This document shows positions 56,314 to 64,000 of a stretch of DNA of 64,000 nucleotides, piece by piece (positions within the stretch are counted from its first letter, which is position 1; each line of letters starts with the position of its first letter). This stretch comes from Rhodopirellula sp. (GTDB taxonomy: Bacteria > Planctomycetota > Planctomycetia > Pirellulales > Pirellulaceae): positions 52,801 through 116,800 of the forward strand of contig NZGD01000127.1 in assembly GCA_002690925.1 (NCBI GenBank). The letters run 5' to 3'. Both the position numbers and the translations under genes were made by a program. The notes beneath the pieces were generated by a model. The model was not told the origin of the DNA, made no database searches, and saw only the letters and a program-made list of their open reading frames with translations.

Positions 56314-58287
56314 CTACTGCACCAGAGCAGCGAGTGTTGCGTAGAAGTTGACCACCGGGGTTGCGTATCCGATCGTTTTTTCACGCTGTTTGGTAATGTT
56401 TGCATTCACTGCAACGACCTTACCTGCGCGGTCGATGACGGGGGATCCGCCTGTGTTTTTAAGATTGATGTTGCGATTTGAAAAACTGTAGCGCAGCCAA
56501 CCGTTATCAAGACGCTCCACCGTTGCCGGGTGTATGAGCTCTCTCTGGCCGGGCAACTTCGAGACGAGCCATACTCGCTCGCCGTTGGCGGGTATCCGCT
56601 GTGATAATGGTAGGGCTTCGATCGCTGTGGCATCGTTAACTTTGCAGGCAGCGATATCACCTAGCTCAGACTTTTGAGGGTGTGGCCTCGCTCCGCTCAA
56701 CAGGAGCGGTTGCATTTGAATTTCGCCAAAGTAATTTTGCGTCGTGCAGTCCTCGACGACCAGTTTTTTCCAAGCCGTAGTGAGTTTTTCAGGTTCGATA
56801 TTTGTTTTCAGGCCGCCTGCAGGGCCAAATAGGTTGAGTGCGCTGAGAATGAGTATTTGTGACTTCCCGGTCAATTTGGCTGCAAAAGCAGTGCCGCTGT
56901 TGACCTCACCCTCGCTGGTCCCGAATCGGGGATGGAAGAGGGTGCCTGTGGAAAGGATGAGTGGCGCAGAGTTTTGCCTGTCGGATTGCGAGCTGGCATT
57001 TGTTGAAGTGGCCGCGGTGCCAGCGTCGGGTAGCGATTCGTTGGGGCCGAATTCTCGCTGTTGTTGAGTTCCCAAGGAAGCGTTCATTTCAGTGGAGAAC
57101 TGCTCGCCGCTTGCTTGCTTCTTTGCGGAATCGCCCGTGTCTTTGGTGCTTGCTCCTGCAGCAGATCCGTTGGGAGCCTCACCTGCTTTGGTTGCAGATT
57201 GCCCCTGCTCGCTTGGGGCTTTACTTACGGTCGCGGGGAGAGCGGCAGTCGGTTGCAAGTCGCTCGTCGTATCGCCTGCGGTGACAGAGGTACCTGTTTC
57301 TACCAGCGATTTCCAACCTGCGATCGTGAGGACGATTGCAATTGCAGCAGCCAGGGACACGATGCCGATTTTTTCCTGTTTCGTGCGCGTGCGGTTGGTT
57401 CGGCTGGTATGGTTGCGTGGTCGCACTCGAATGGTCGTGGCTGCGGGTGAGTTTTCGGTGGGCGACGTTGTTAGTGCTTTCTCAACGATCGCTTTATCTT
57501 TTTTTCGGAGTTGGTTGGTACTGCCAGATTTTCCAACTGAGGTTGGCAGGGTAGGTGGCACATTTCTGGATCTCGCTTTCTCACCAACGCGGTCTGCGAT
57601 TTCAGCGGTGTGCATTACCTTGACTACTTCAATCACAGGCTCAGGTTCCAAACGCTTGCCGCCGCTCTGCTGCCACCTTGGTGTTCTGATTACCTCAGCT
57701 TCAACAATTGGCCGAGCCTCAGGAACTGATTCGACTTCGATAATTGATTCAGGGCCGAGCCAAAGAGGTTGTTCGATTGCAGTTTCTGTTTCCGTCGGTG
57801 CTGCGACGACGTCCTTGTCTGCATCAGCCAGATCCAGTTCACCAAGATTTTGGGCAGGTCCGACGAATCCTTTTCGCCCAAGCACATGCTGGACCGCAAC
57901 ACTGAGTGAATCCATTTCTTTGGATTCGACTTCCAGCAGTTTATCAATTTTAGATAGCCATTTGTCTGCTGCTATCCACTTGCCTGTCGCACCCGTGCGG
58001 ACATCAAGCCCACCTGGTGTCATGCATTTCAAGACATGGTGGGCACGTGTTAGCGTGAATGGACCTTCCGCAACATTTTTGTAACGGATAAAGATGCCGT
58101 TCTTTTGTAACTGGCAAATTTTCTTTCGGATCACGTCGACGGATCGCCAGTCACTTGTTCCCTGACGAATCAGGAGTGCCTGATCTGTCGAGCATTCTAC
58201 ATGCTCGCGCATATCGGCTTCGGAAAGAGGGCCAATCGTGCCCTCCTCGTCCTTTAGGAACCATTCCGAATCTGACTCGCTCGTCAT
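56314..58287 (-). CDS. GYF-domain membrane protein with degenerate trypsin-like domain
   Basis: The 657-residue protein begins with a GYF_2-type module (EWFLKDEEGTIGPLSEADM, ALLIRQGTSDWRSVD; residues 8-50) and a second similar block (IFIRYKNVAEGPFTL through GKWIAADKW, 65-110). A membrane helix (IGIVSLAAAIAIVLTIAGW) lies near residue 310. Ser/Gln/Ala-rich linkers flank it. The C-terminal 200 residues have a trypsin-like layout: NSGTAFAAKLTGKSQILIL, GDIAACKV and NTGGSPVIDRAGKVVAVN. The His is replaced in ILSALNLF and the Ser position in GNSGGP-type text reads NTGGSP. The protease is therefore probably inactive. The GYF modules should be cytoplasmic and the protease-like domain periplasmic. Confidence 0.85.
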   Translation of the reverse strand: MTSESDSEWFLKDEEGTIGPLSEADMREHVECSTDQALLIRQGTSDWRSVDVIRKKICQLQKNGIFIRYKNVAEGPFTLTRAHHVLKCMTPGGLDVRTGATGKWIAADKWLSKIDKLLEVESKEMDSLSVAVQHVLGRKGFVGPAQNLGELDLADADKDVVAAPTETETAIEQPLWLGPESIIEVESVPEARPIVEAEVIRTPRWQQSGGKRLEPEPVIEVVKVMHTAEIADRVGEKARSRNVPPTLPTSVGKSGSTNQLRKKDKAIVEKALTTSPTENSPAATTIRVRPRNHTSRTNRTRTKQEKIGIVSLAAAIAIVLTIAGWKSLVETGTSVTAGDTTSDLQPTAALPATVSKAPSEQGQSATKAGEAPNGSAAGASTKDTGDSAKKQASGEQFSTEMNASLGTQQQREFGPNESLPDAGTAATSTNASSQSDRQNSAPLILSTGTLFHPRFGTSEGEVNSGTAFAAKLTGKSQILILSALNLFGPAGGLKTNIEPEKLTTAWKKLVVEDCTTQNYFGEIQMQPLLLSGARPHPQKSELGDIAACKVNDATAIEALPLSQRIPANGERVWLVSKLPGQRELIHPATVERLDNGWLRYSFSNRNINLKNTGGSPVIDRAGKVVAVNANITKQREKTIGYATPVVNFYATLAALVQ

Positions 58288-58913
58288 TCAGCTTTCTGTA
58301 AACGCCGGGAATTCATGTTGCAACCCGCCGCAACCGTTGCGGTTTGCACACGCGAGGCACTTCGCGTCCTCTATAAGAAGTCTAACTTGTGTCAGGCAAT
58401 GTTGGTGTGATACCACCAACATTTGTCACGTTTTGAGTGTTTCGATGTTGGGAATAAAGCAAATGGTAAGGTAATTGAGCGGTTTTAACCGATGGGATTG
58501 AGCAGCAGACGTTTTGAAGGGTACGAGGCGGCCATTGAGGTAGATTGCTTGGCAGTAGCATGGACCGACCTTCTCGGCACGATCATTCGTGCACGACGCC
58601 CATGGTTTGGTTGGCATGTCGTCGGCACTGGATGCGTCGGTGTTTGCCCGAATCGGTTTGTTTATCTCGTCGGTCGGTTACGAGATATTTCGACGGGAAT
58701 GGGACCACGGTTTGGAGTCTCACAGGAAAACCAGCACGCTGCAATCAGTAACCGTTATTTCAACACTGGCTTTGTATTCCAACATCTGTTCTGTGCCGTC
58801 ACATGATTATCGCCGTCACATGATTCTTAATGTGTACCTCAGAACCGTGAACTTATCCGGCTACATATGGCAACGGCATTTTGAACCTTTGTGTGCAAAG
58901 GACGTCGCCAGGG
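58288..58913. other. Intergenic region with a short duplication
   Basis: The longest frames look accidental. A 17-bp period repeat, gccgtcacatgatt at 58795 and again at 58812, is the only clear structure. No terminator or RNA is evident. Confidence 0.45.
58795..58825. repeat. 17-bp period direct repeat
   Basis: gccgtcacatgatt occurs at 58795-58808 and 58812-58825 with atc between. Confidence 0.9.
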
Positions 58914-60248
58914 TCATTCGTTTTCCCAGCCTACAGGTTGGGTCCAGGCTTGCTGGAACTGATCTTTAAAGGAAGGATCCTGGTGCGGTTTGTTACTGGT
59001 AACCACAGCCCGAATATAAAGCTCGTTTCCCTTCAATTGATAGGAAGGAGACAGACTGTTTGATGAAAACACTCGCTGGCCTACACGTTGTTTGTCATCA
59101 ATCTCATCAGACGCGTGTTTGTGATCAGTGTTATCAGATGCGTGCTTGTGATCGGTGTCATCAGGTTTAAGCGTCGCGATAAATTCGGTTTGGTAAGTCA
59201 CGTTGTCTTCAGGGGCGATCTCCAATTTCAATTCTTTTGTTTTTGCGTCGTATTGAACGTCTTTGAGCGTGACTCCACTAGAAGCATAGAAGTCTCCTCG
59301 TTTCATCGCCCGAATCAGATGTTCCGGTGTCAGGTACTGACTACGGACCATGACCCAACCCCGGCCTGGGCGTGAGCCTGGTTTGCCGTGGTATTCATGG
59401 CTGTCGTCTGTCGCGATTCCCATCAAGGGTGGAACATTCAATGCAGTTCTTCGGATTGCGTTAACCGTGTCCCAAATGGACTCCACACTGGGGTGTGTTG
59501 CATCCCCAAGTTGGTTGACACCCGGGTGGCCGTTGTAAACTTCAAAAAACCGTTCGGAAACAACTGCTGCAAGGTCGTCTGCGGTGACGGCGTATCCAAA
59601 ATTGGGATGGTTCAGATGGGGCAGCACTTCGCGACCATGGCTCTTTTCGTGCTCAAGAATGGCTCGTAAGTTGTTCTGCATCGTTTCCCTGACCGTCGCT
59701 CCACCTGCTGGCTTGAGAGCCTCGGCAACGTTGGTTGCGTTGATATGGACGGGCTTGCCCTCTGACCGATCGCTGATCTCTTCGGCAGGGATCATGATAA
59801 ATTGATTTCGTTCTTCAACGAGATTGCGAAACTCATCGAGTGGCTTTAGGCGAACCGCAAACTCTGGGGTGCCGGGCTCACCCCGTGTTTCTACCCAAGC
59901 ATTGCCAAATCGTTCCTTGTAGCGATCTAAAATGCCGTCGTCGCTTCGTTTGACGATGGCACTGTAGGGCATCCAGCGGATGCCTTCGCTCAGTACATTG
60001 TGGTCGGTTAAGGCAACAAAGTTGTAATCCCGTGTGCGGTACCAATCTGCGATCATCTCAGGAAATTGGTCGCCGTCACTCCAGAGTGAATGCGTATGGA
60101 GGTTTCCCTTCCACCATCGAGCCTCTGGTTCTGCTGCCTCGACAGAGTTTGATGTCAAAAACGTAAGACAGCCTGTAAAAAGAAGAATTGCAAAAGCAAA
60201 AGCAAAAGCAAAGGTACAGGAACGGGGTAGGGAGGAATTAGCTTGCAT
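58914..60248 (-). CDS. PHP-type metallohydrolase (CehA/McbA-like), exported
   Basis: I start at the ATG giving MQANSSLPRSC (444 residues); the longer frame lacks an export signal at its beginning. The hydrophobic signal contains FAFAFAFA (residues 13-20) coded by a 6-bp tandem repeat. The catalytic PHP motifs are NLHTHSLWSDGDQFPEM, FVALTDHNVLSEG, IPAEEISD and LPHLNHPNFGY, with ATDDSHEYHG later, providing the metal-binding His and Asp. The family hydrolyses phosphoesters or ester/amide bonds. Near residue 375-393 a 9-residue unit, TDHKHASDN then TDHKHASDE, is duplicated. The region KPGSRPGRGWVMVRSQYLT is typical of the group. It is likely periplasmic. Confidence 0.86.
   Translation of the reverse strand: MQANSSLPRSCTFAFAFAFAILLFTGCLTFLTSNSVEAAEPEARWWKGNLHTHSLWSDGDQFPEMIADWYRTRDYNFVALTDHNVLSEGIRWMPYSAIVKRSDDGILDRYKERFGNAWVETRGEPGTPEFAVRLKPLDEFRNLVEERNQFIMIPAEEISDRSEGKPVHINATNVAEALKPAGGATVRETMQNNLRAILEHEKSHGREVLPHLNHPNFGYAVTADDLAAVVSERFFEVYNGHPGVNQLGDATHPSVESIWDTVNAIRRTALNVPPLMGIATDDSHEYHGKPGSRPGRGWVMVRSQYLTPEHLIRAMKRGDFYASSGVTLKDVQYDAKTKELKLEIAPEDNVTYQTEFIATLKPDDTDHKHASDNTDHKHASDEIDDKQRVGQRVFSSNSLSPSYQLKGNELYIRAVVTSNKPHQDPSFKDQFQQAWTQPVGWENE
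59103..59156. repeat. 27-bp in-frame duplication in the PHP hydrolase
   Basis: Two adjacent 27-bp units code TDHKHASDN and TDHKHASDE. They differ at three synonymous positions and in the final codon only. Confidence 0.9.
60190..60213. repeat. 6-bp repeat inside a signal-peptide coding region
   Basis: The unit gcaaaa is repeated three times plus gcaaag, coding on the minus strand for alternating Phe-Ala in the hydrophobic core of the PHP-hydrolase signal peptide. Confidence 0.92.
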
Positions 60249-60571
60249 GACGCGGTGGTTGATTGTCGGGGGTTGGGATCGTGTCAGCAATGGACGACAG
60301 TTCGTGTTTGGCAAACGGTTCAAGATTGATGACGCGGTAAAAGGAGTGGTTGTAGATCGAGGCGTCGGTTCCAGCGAGTGGCGGCAAGCCAGATGGATTC
60401 GCGACTTGCGCAGTCCATCAGTGCCTTGCCGGATAACATGGTTGGGTTAATTTTCTGGCTGACCGATTTTAGTGTTAATGCACCCCAACGAGTAGCGTGA
60501 CGCGAGCCACCAGCTTTGTCAGGATTGGGGTTCGGACGCGTGTGATGAGAGGCAGTGCGGGCGGATGGGAT
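60249..60571. other. Intergenic region, no feature recognised
   Basis: It separates two leftward genes and presumably holds the PHP-hydrolase promoter. No gene or clear regulatory site is visible. Confidence 0.4.
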
Positions 60572-62095
60572 TCAGCTAGGGGCGACCGCCTGCATGATTA
60601 ATGCACAAAGGTAGGCGCCGTAGGTCCCTAAAGCGTAACCCACAACGGCTAGTAAAACACCAACCGGTGCAAGTGAGGGATGAAAAGCAGCAGCAACAAC
60701 AGGGGCGCTGGCTGCACCCCCGATGTTCGCCTTGCTGCCCACGGCGAGGAAAAAATAGGGTGCACGAATCACTTTCGCAACGATCACCATCATGATGACG
60801 TGAATCAGCATCCAAATGCCTCCCACCAAGAACAGGCCCGGATGATCAAACACCGCCAGAATGTCCATCTGCAGACCAATGGTTGCAACGAGAAAGTAGA
60901 TGCAAATCGTGCCGATCTTCGATGCTCCCGCGCCTTCCAGTTGTCGAGCTCTGGTAAACGAGAGAAGCAAGCCGCCTGTGGTTGCCAACACAATCAGCCA
61001 GAAGAAAGACTTATTAAGGCTGAACCCATTAAGCGTTTCGCTGCCTAATTGTGCGATGAAAGGAGCGACAATATCAGCAATCGCGTGGCAGCAGGCGGTG
61101 ACACCAAAGCCCACACCAAGGATTACAAATAGATCTGCAACCGTCGGATTGCGTGCAATTTTCTTCGAGTATTGATCCATCTTCTCCTTTAGCTCGTTCA
61201 CGCTGCTCGCGTCCGCCTTCAGGAATCGATCAATTTGTTTGGCCTTGCCGATTCCTAGCAGCAGGAACACCATCCAGAGTTCACCAATGACAATGTCGAC
61301 TGCAACCATGACGGAATACAATTGTTCGTTGGGGGTGTAGAGTTCCTTCATGGCAAGTTGATTGGCGCCACCGCCAATCCAGCTCCCTGCGACCGTCGCA
61401 AGGCCACGCCAAACGGCTTCAGAGTCTTGACCGCCCACAAGTTGTGGGTCAAAGCTGCCGACAAGCAGCAGGGCAATCGGGCCTCCGATGATGACACCTA
61501 TCGTTCCCGTGACAAACATGATGAGTGCTTTAGGACCGAGTTTTACGACTTCTTTTAAATCGATGCTGACGGTCAGTAGAACAAGGCTTGCCGGTAATAG
61601 GAAGTTTTTTGCAACGTTTGGGAGGCCTGAAAAATCGGGATGAACAAGGCCAAATGTAGTTAGCAGCGAAGGCAGGAAGTAACACAGCAAGAGCATGGGG
61701 ATGATTTTGTAAAAACCAACAAAGAATGGATGCTGCAGGCTGTGGGTCCAAAAGACGAGGGCTAAAATCCCCGTGAGCATGCCGAAGACCACAGCATCAT
61801 TGGTGAAGATTGGAGGTTCGTCAGTGCTACCGTGAGAGTCGGCTCCTTCAGCAACACTGCTGTTTTGCTGTGATTCTGCTTCAGGTGAGTCACTTGTTGT
61901 CGTTTGCTCTGCAGTTTGCTCGGGCGAGGCTGGCGTCTCTGAATCTGCCGCTGCATTAGGTTCTGCTGCCTCGGATTGTTCAATCGTCGCCGGTGGGGCT
62001 GACGTAGTCTGGCCGTAAGAATATTGAATACTGGCCAGCAATCCAGTGAACGAGATGGTGATTGCAATAGCGATTCGTGCGAGATTCAGTGGCAT
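60572..62095 (-). CDS. DUF819-family membrane protein with long N-terminal linker
   Basis: The 507-residue protein starts with an export signal (to about YSYGQ, residue 29), then a disordered Glu/Ala/Thr/Gln-rich stretch to about residue 95. The DUF819 membrane domain has about ten helices: FFVGFYKIIPMLLLCYFLPSL (split), SIDLKEVVKLGPKALIMF, AGSWIGGGANQLAMKEL, and SKANIGGAASAPVVAAAF. This last Gly/Ala-rich motif and the GGGAN segment are conserved in the family. Members such as YjcL are uncharacterised; a transporter role is likely. The extra exported linker before the membrane domain is unusual. Confidence 0.85.
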   Translation of the reverse strand: MPLNLARIAIAITISFTGLLASIQYSYGQTTSAPPATIEQSEAAEPNAAADSETPASPEQTAEQTTTSDSPEAESQQNSSVAEGADSHGSTDEPPIFTNDAVVFGMLTGILALVFWTHSLQHPFFVGFYKIIPMLLLCYFLPSLLTTFGLVHPDFSGLPNVAKNFLLPASLVLLTVSIDLKEVVKLGPKALIMFVTGTIGVIIGGPIALLLVGSFDPQLVGGQDSEAVWRGLATVAGSWIGGGANQLAMKELYTPNEQLYSVMVAVDIVIGELWMVFLLLGIGKAKQIDRFLKADASSVNELKEKMDQYSKKIARNPTVADLFVILGVGFGVTACCHAIADIVAPFIAQLGSETLNGFSLNKSFFWLIVLATTGGLLLSFTRARQLEGAGASKIGTICIYFLVATIGLQMDILAVFDHPGLFLVGGIWMLIHVIMMVIVAKVIRAPYFFLAVGSKANIGGAASAPVVAAAFHPSLAPVGVLLAVVGYALGTYGAYLCALIMQAVAPS

Positions 62096-62213
62096 GAATA
62101 AAACGTCTTACTTTGAAATGGTGACTCAAATATTGGCTCGATTCTATCTTGTCTCGCGCCTTGATTTGGCACTTGGTGTGCCTAGGTAACAGCGTGGGGA
62201 AGTCAGTTTTGCT

Positions 62214-62237
62214 TTGGCGTCATAGTTGGCGTCATAG
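62214..62237. repeat. 12-bp perfect tandem duplication
   Basis: ttggcgtcatag is repeated once, head to tail. Confidence 0.95.
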
Positions 62238-62427
62238 GCAGAGGAATTCAGATAGCACTAAGGGTATCTTTTGAATCTTTATGGTGAAGGACTCTGTTTT
62301 ACAGGTATGAATCCCTCACCTTGCGACAAGGCGTACCATATCAGATATAGTCTCGTCAGGAGTGGGTTTGAATGCTTGGGGTTCGTGAGACTGAGATGAA
62401 TGTGCTGTGGAGAAAACGGTGGAGTCT

Positions 62428-62469
62428 GGGGACCAGATGATGGGGACCAGATGATGGGGGCCAGATGAC
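62428..62469. repeat. 14-bp unit repeated three times
   Basis: ggggaccagatgat occurs twice exactly and then as gggggccagatgac, followed by a further ggggacc. Confidence 0.95.
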
Positions 62470-62547
62470 GGGGACCGCCGCGGAGGATGTGGTGGTCGAC
62501 GTTGGGACGCATGAACGAACGTGATATCGGGAATTAACGGAACAAGC

Positions 62548-63489
62548 ATGGCTGTAGATACGATCGAACCGAAGATCGATTACAAGGAAATCTCATGTCA
62601 ATCATGTGGTTCAAATCTTCTGGTCGAGCCGCAGATGTTGACTGCGATTTGTCCCTACTGCGCCTCGCCGTCCATCATTCAACGCCCACCCTCGGAGAAT
62701 CTGCCTAGGCCGACGTTTACCATTGGTTTTGTCGTGACCCAAGATCGGGCGATTGAAGCCGTGTCGAGCTGGATTGGGCGTTCTTCTGTGTTTGCCAAGT
62801 CTGCCTTTCGTAAGGCCGCACCGGAATTAACACGTGGAGTTTATTTACCAGCGTACTTGTATAACGCGGTTGCTCATTCTGATTATCGCGCTGATATCGG
62901 TGAGAACTATACCGAAACAGAGACCTACACAACGACTGATTCCAATGGCAAGACAGTGACAAGGACACGGACTGTTGTCAAAACAGAGTGGCGGACTTTG
63001 CAGGGGCAGCATTGTTGCTACATCCTTGATGTTGTGGTGACTGCATCCAAGGGAGTGACCAACGAGGCGTTGGAGGCTGTCGAGCCATTTGACCTTCGTG
63101 ATTTACGCCGTTTCACGCCCGCGATGATCGCCGGCTGGCTTGCGGAGGAGCCCTCAAGGACACAAGACGAGTGCTTTCGGTTTGCCCACGGGGAAGCCGT
63201 CGATAAGGTTGGCAGCCAATTGAAACGGTTCATGCCGGGCGACTCTTATCGGAACTTGCAGTACGAGACAGACGTCGCGAGTGAGTCCATTGACTTGGTG
63301 CTGTTTCCTATATGGTCTTTCGCGGTCCGCTATGACGACACCAAGCCTCCCCTGCAGATCCTGGTTAATGGTCAGACAGGACGAGTCGGTGGTAAAGTCC
63401 CCATCTCGCCCGTCAAAGTGTCCATCGCAGTTGCCGTCGTGCTGTTCATCCTGTTGATGGGTGCGTTATTGTTAGGAATGGCGAGGTAA
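62548..63489 (+). CDS. Zinc-ribbon membrane-anchored protein
   Basis: Both a GTG nine codons upstream and this ATG are possible starts; neither has a strong ribosome binding site and I prefer the ATG (313 residues). The N-terminus has two CxxC pairs, CQSCGSNLLVEP and CPYCASP, a zinc ribbon. The middle is a mixed alpha/beta domain (LTRGVYLPAYLYNAVAHSDY, VVKTEWRTLQGQHCCYILD, VLFPIWSFAVRYDD). A single C-terminal helix, VSIAVAVVLFILLMGALL, anchors it, so the bulk is probably cytoplasmic. Function is unknown. The next gene starts within a few bases and also begins with zinc ribbons. Confidence 0.8.
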   Translation: MAVDTIEPKIDYKEISCQSCGSNLLVEPQMLTAICPYCASPSIIQRPPSENLPRPTFTIGFVVTQDRAIEAVSSWIGRSSVFAKSAFRKAAPELTRGVYLPAYLYNAVAHSDYRADIGENYTETETYTTTDSNGKTVTRTRTVVKTEWRTLQGQHCCYILDVVVTASKGVTNEALEAVEPFDLRDLRRFTPAMIAGWLAEEPSRTQDECFRFAHGEAVDKVGSQLKRFMPGDSYRNLQYETDVASESIDLVLFPIWSFAVRYDDTKPPLQILVNGQTGRVGGKVPISPVKVSIAVAVVLFILLMGALLLGMAR

Positions 63490-63495
63490 ATGAAG

Positions 63496-64000
63496 ATGAG
63501 TGATTCAACTAGCAATGCTGCTCATGCTGAGCCTGATCAGACCGACTGCTCGGCGTGTGGGACCCCTTTGGAAAGTGGTGACTTGCGATGCGCGATTTGC
63601 GGAAAGTCAGCACCTGCCCGACTCAACAACCTTGTCACCACTGAGGTGGTCAAGATTCTCCGTTGCACTGGTTGCGGGGCAGCGGTGGCCTACGATCCAA
63701 AAAAACAAGCACCGAGCTGTTCGTTTTGTGACAGTGTCGTGGAGATTGAGACGCTGGAAGACCCGATGGAGCAGACGGGCGGCTATTTGAGTTTCACGGT
63801 TACGCCCGAGGAGGCAAAAGCACAATTGCAACAGTGGCTCAGTTCCCTCGGCTGGTTTCGACCCTCCGACCTGAGTACGACAGCACGTGTTCAGGAATTG
63901 AAACCGTTGTGGTGGGTTGCGTGGGTATTTGATGCTGACGCACGGGTCAGTTGGGCAGCGGATTCCAATCATGGCGGAAGGCGTTCAGTATGGGCCCCTC
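63496..64000 (+). CDS. Zinc-ribbon protein, 3' end outside window
   Basis: An ATG two codons upstream abuts the previous stop, but GAGG at 63484-63487 fits this ATG better. The visible 168 residues contain three to four CxxC pairs: CSACGTPLESGDLRCAICG and CTGCGAAVAYDPKKQAPSCS, followed by FCDS, typical of double zinc ribbons. After these, GGYLSFTVTPEEAKAQLQQW and ELKPLWWVAWVFDADARVSW resemble parts of the neighbour upstream, so the two may be related. The gene runs off the window. Tight spacing implies one transcript with translational coupling. Confidence 0.82.
   Translation, partial: MSDSTSNAAHAEPDQTDCSACGTPLESGDLRCAICGKSAPARLNNLVTTEVVKILRCTGCGAAVAYDPKKQAPSCSFCDSVVEIETLEDPMEQTGGYLSFTVTPEEAKAQLQQWLSSLGWFRPSDLSTTARVQELKPLWWVAWVFDADARVSWAADSNHGGRRSVWAP

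Larger units (their letters stand above)
62096..62547. other. Divergent intergenic region with two tandem repeats
   Basis: Promoters for DUF819 and zinc-ribbon genes should lie here. Two short tandem duplications are listed separately. No RNA gene is visible. Confidence 0.45.

Noticed and set aside
57092..58084. Long plus-strand frame of 330 codons
   Set aside because: It is antisense to the GYF-domain gene, is Ser/Thr-rich without motifs, and lacks a ribosome binding site.
58492..58969. Overlapping frames of 104 and 126 codons
   Set aside because: No motif, no ribosome binding site, and the longer one runs into the end of the PHP gene on the other strand.

Overview
The window looks like chromosomal DNA of a marine planctomycete of the Pirellulaceae (Rhodopirellula-like). 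The call rests on gene content: a DUF1587/1592/1588 cytochrome-type protein at the left edge, an ECF sigma gene overlapping a Ser/Thr kinase gene, an SHD1-domain secreted protein, sulfatases, low-complexity secreted proteins (Gly/Ser/Arg-rich and Val/Ala/Pro-rich), a GYF-domain membrane protein and many signal-peptide or lipoprotein genes. G+C is moderate, coding density is low, and genes sit alone or in short co-directional runs. I saw no rRNA, tRNA, CRISPR array, transposase, phage gene or replication origin.

Layout. 1-12.6 kb: a truncated DUF1592-family gene, an alpha/beta hydrolase, an SDR epimerase, then a gene-poor stretch (5.1-8.2 kb) holding a badly broken HAD-META gene, followed by three secreted proteins. 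12.6-18.7 kb: a DcaP-like porin, a polysaccharide flippase and a dicarboxylate-type symporter fused to its own substrate-binding domain. 18.9-22.3 kb: signalling genes, with an ECF sigma overlapping a polytopic Ser/Thr kinase and, divergently, a second ECF sigma. 22.9-32.2 kb: a SpoIIAA-like protein, an SHD1 protein, and a leftward run of AI-2E-type permease, RND adaptor, RND pump and K+-channel-like gene. 33-41.5 kb: PP2C phosphatase, ABC1/UbiB kinase-like gene with a startless small ORF upstream, a secreted repeat protein, a PGPGW-like membrane protein, a DUF900 lipoprotein and coaD. 41.7-50.9 kb: class V aminotransferase, small membrane protein, Tat-exported propeller protein, M20 peptidase, ArsC/LMW-phosphatase, CxxC protein, MFS transporter and PlsC acyltransferase. 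51.1-64 kb: two sulfatases closest to human heparan N-sulfatase and iduronate-2-sulfatase, SET-domain and FabZ-like proteins, a GYF-pseudoprotease, a PHP hydrolase, a DUF819 membrane protein and two consecutive zinc-ribbon proteins, the last cut by the window edge.

How the genes work together. The sulfatases, porin and propeller protein fit a lifestyle of breaking down sulfated or acidic polysaccharides. Sensing is represented by the sigma-kinase unit, the PP2C phosphatase and the second sigma factor. The RND pair is an efflux system without an outer-membrane factor gene here.

The most unusual property is not a gene. Non-coding DNA and weakly constrained coding segments are full of short, mostly perfect tandem duplications (units of 6-21 bp, at least fifteen sites), including one in a signal-peptide core and one directly upstream of coaD. 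Protein-level oddities are the symporter-binding-protein fusion, a trypsin-fold protein that appears to have lost its catalytic residues, and a lipoprotein hydrolase with hydrophobic segments in its middle.
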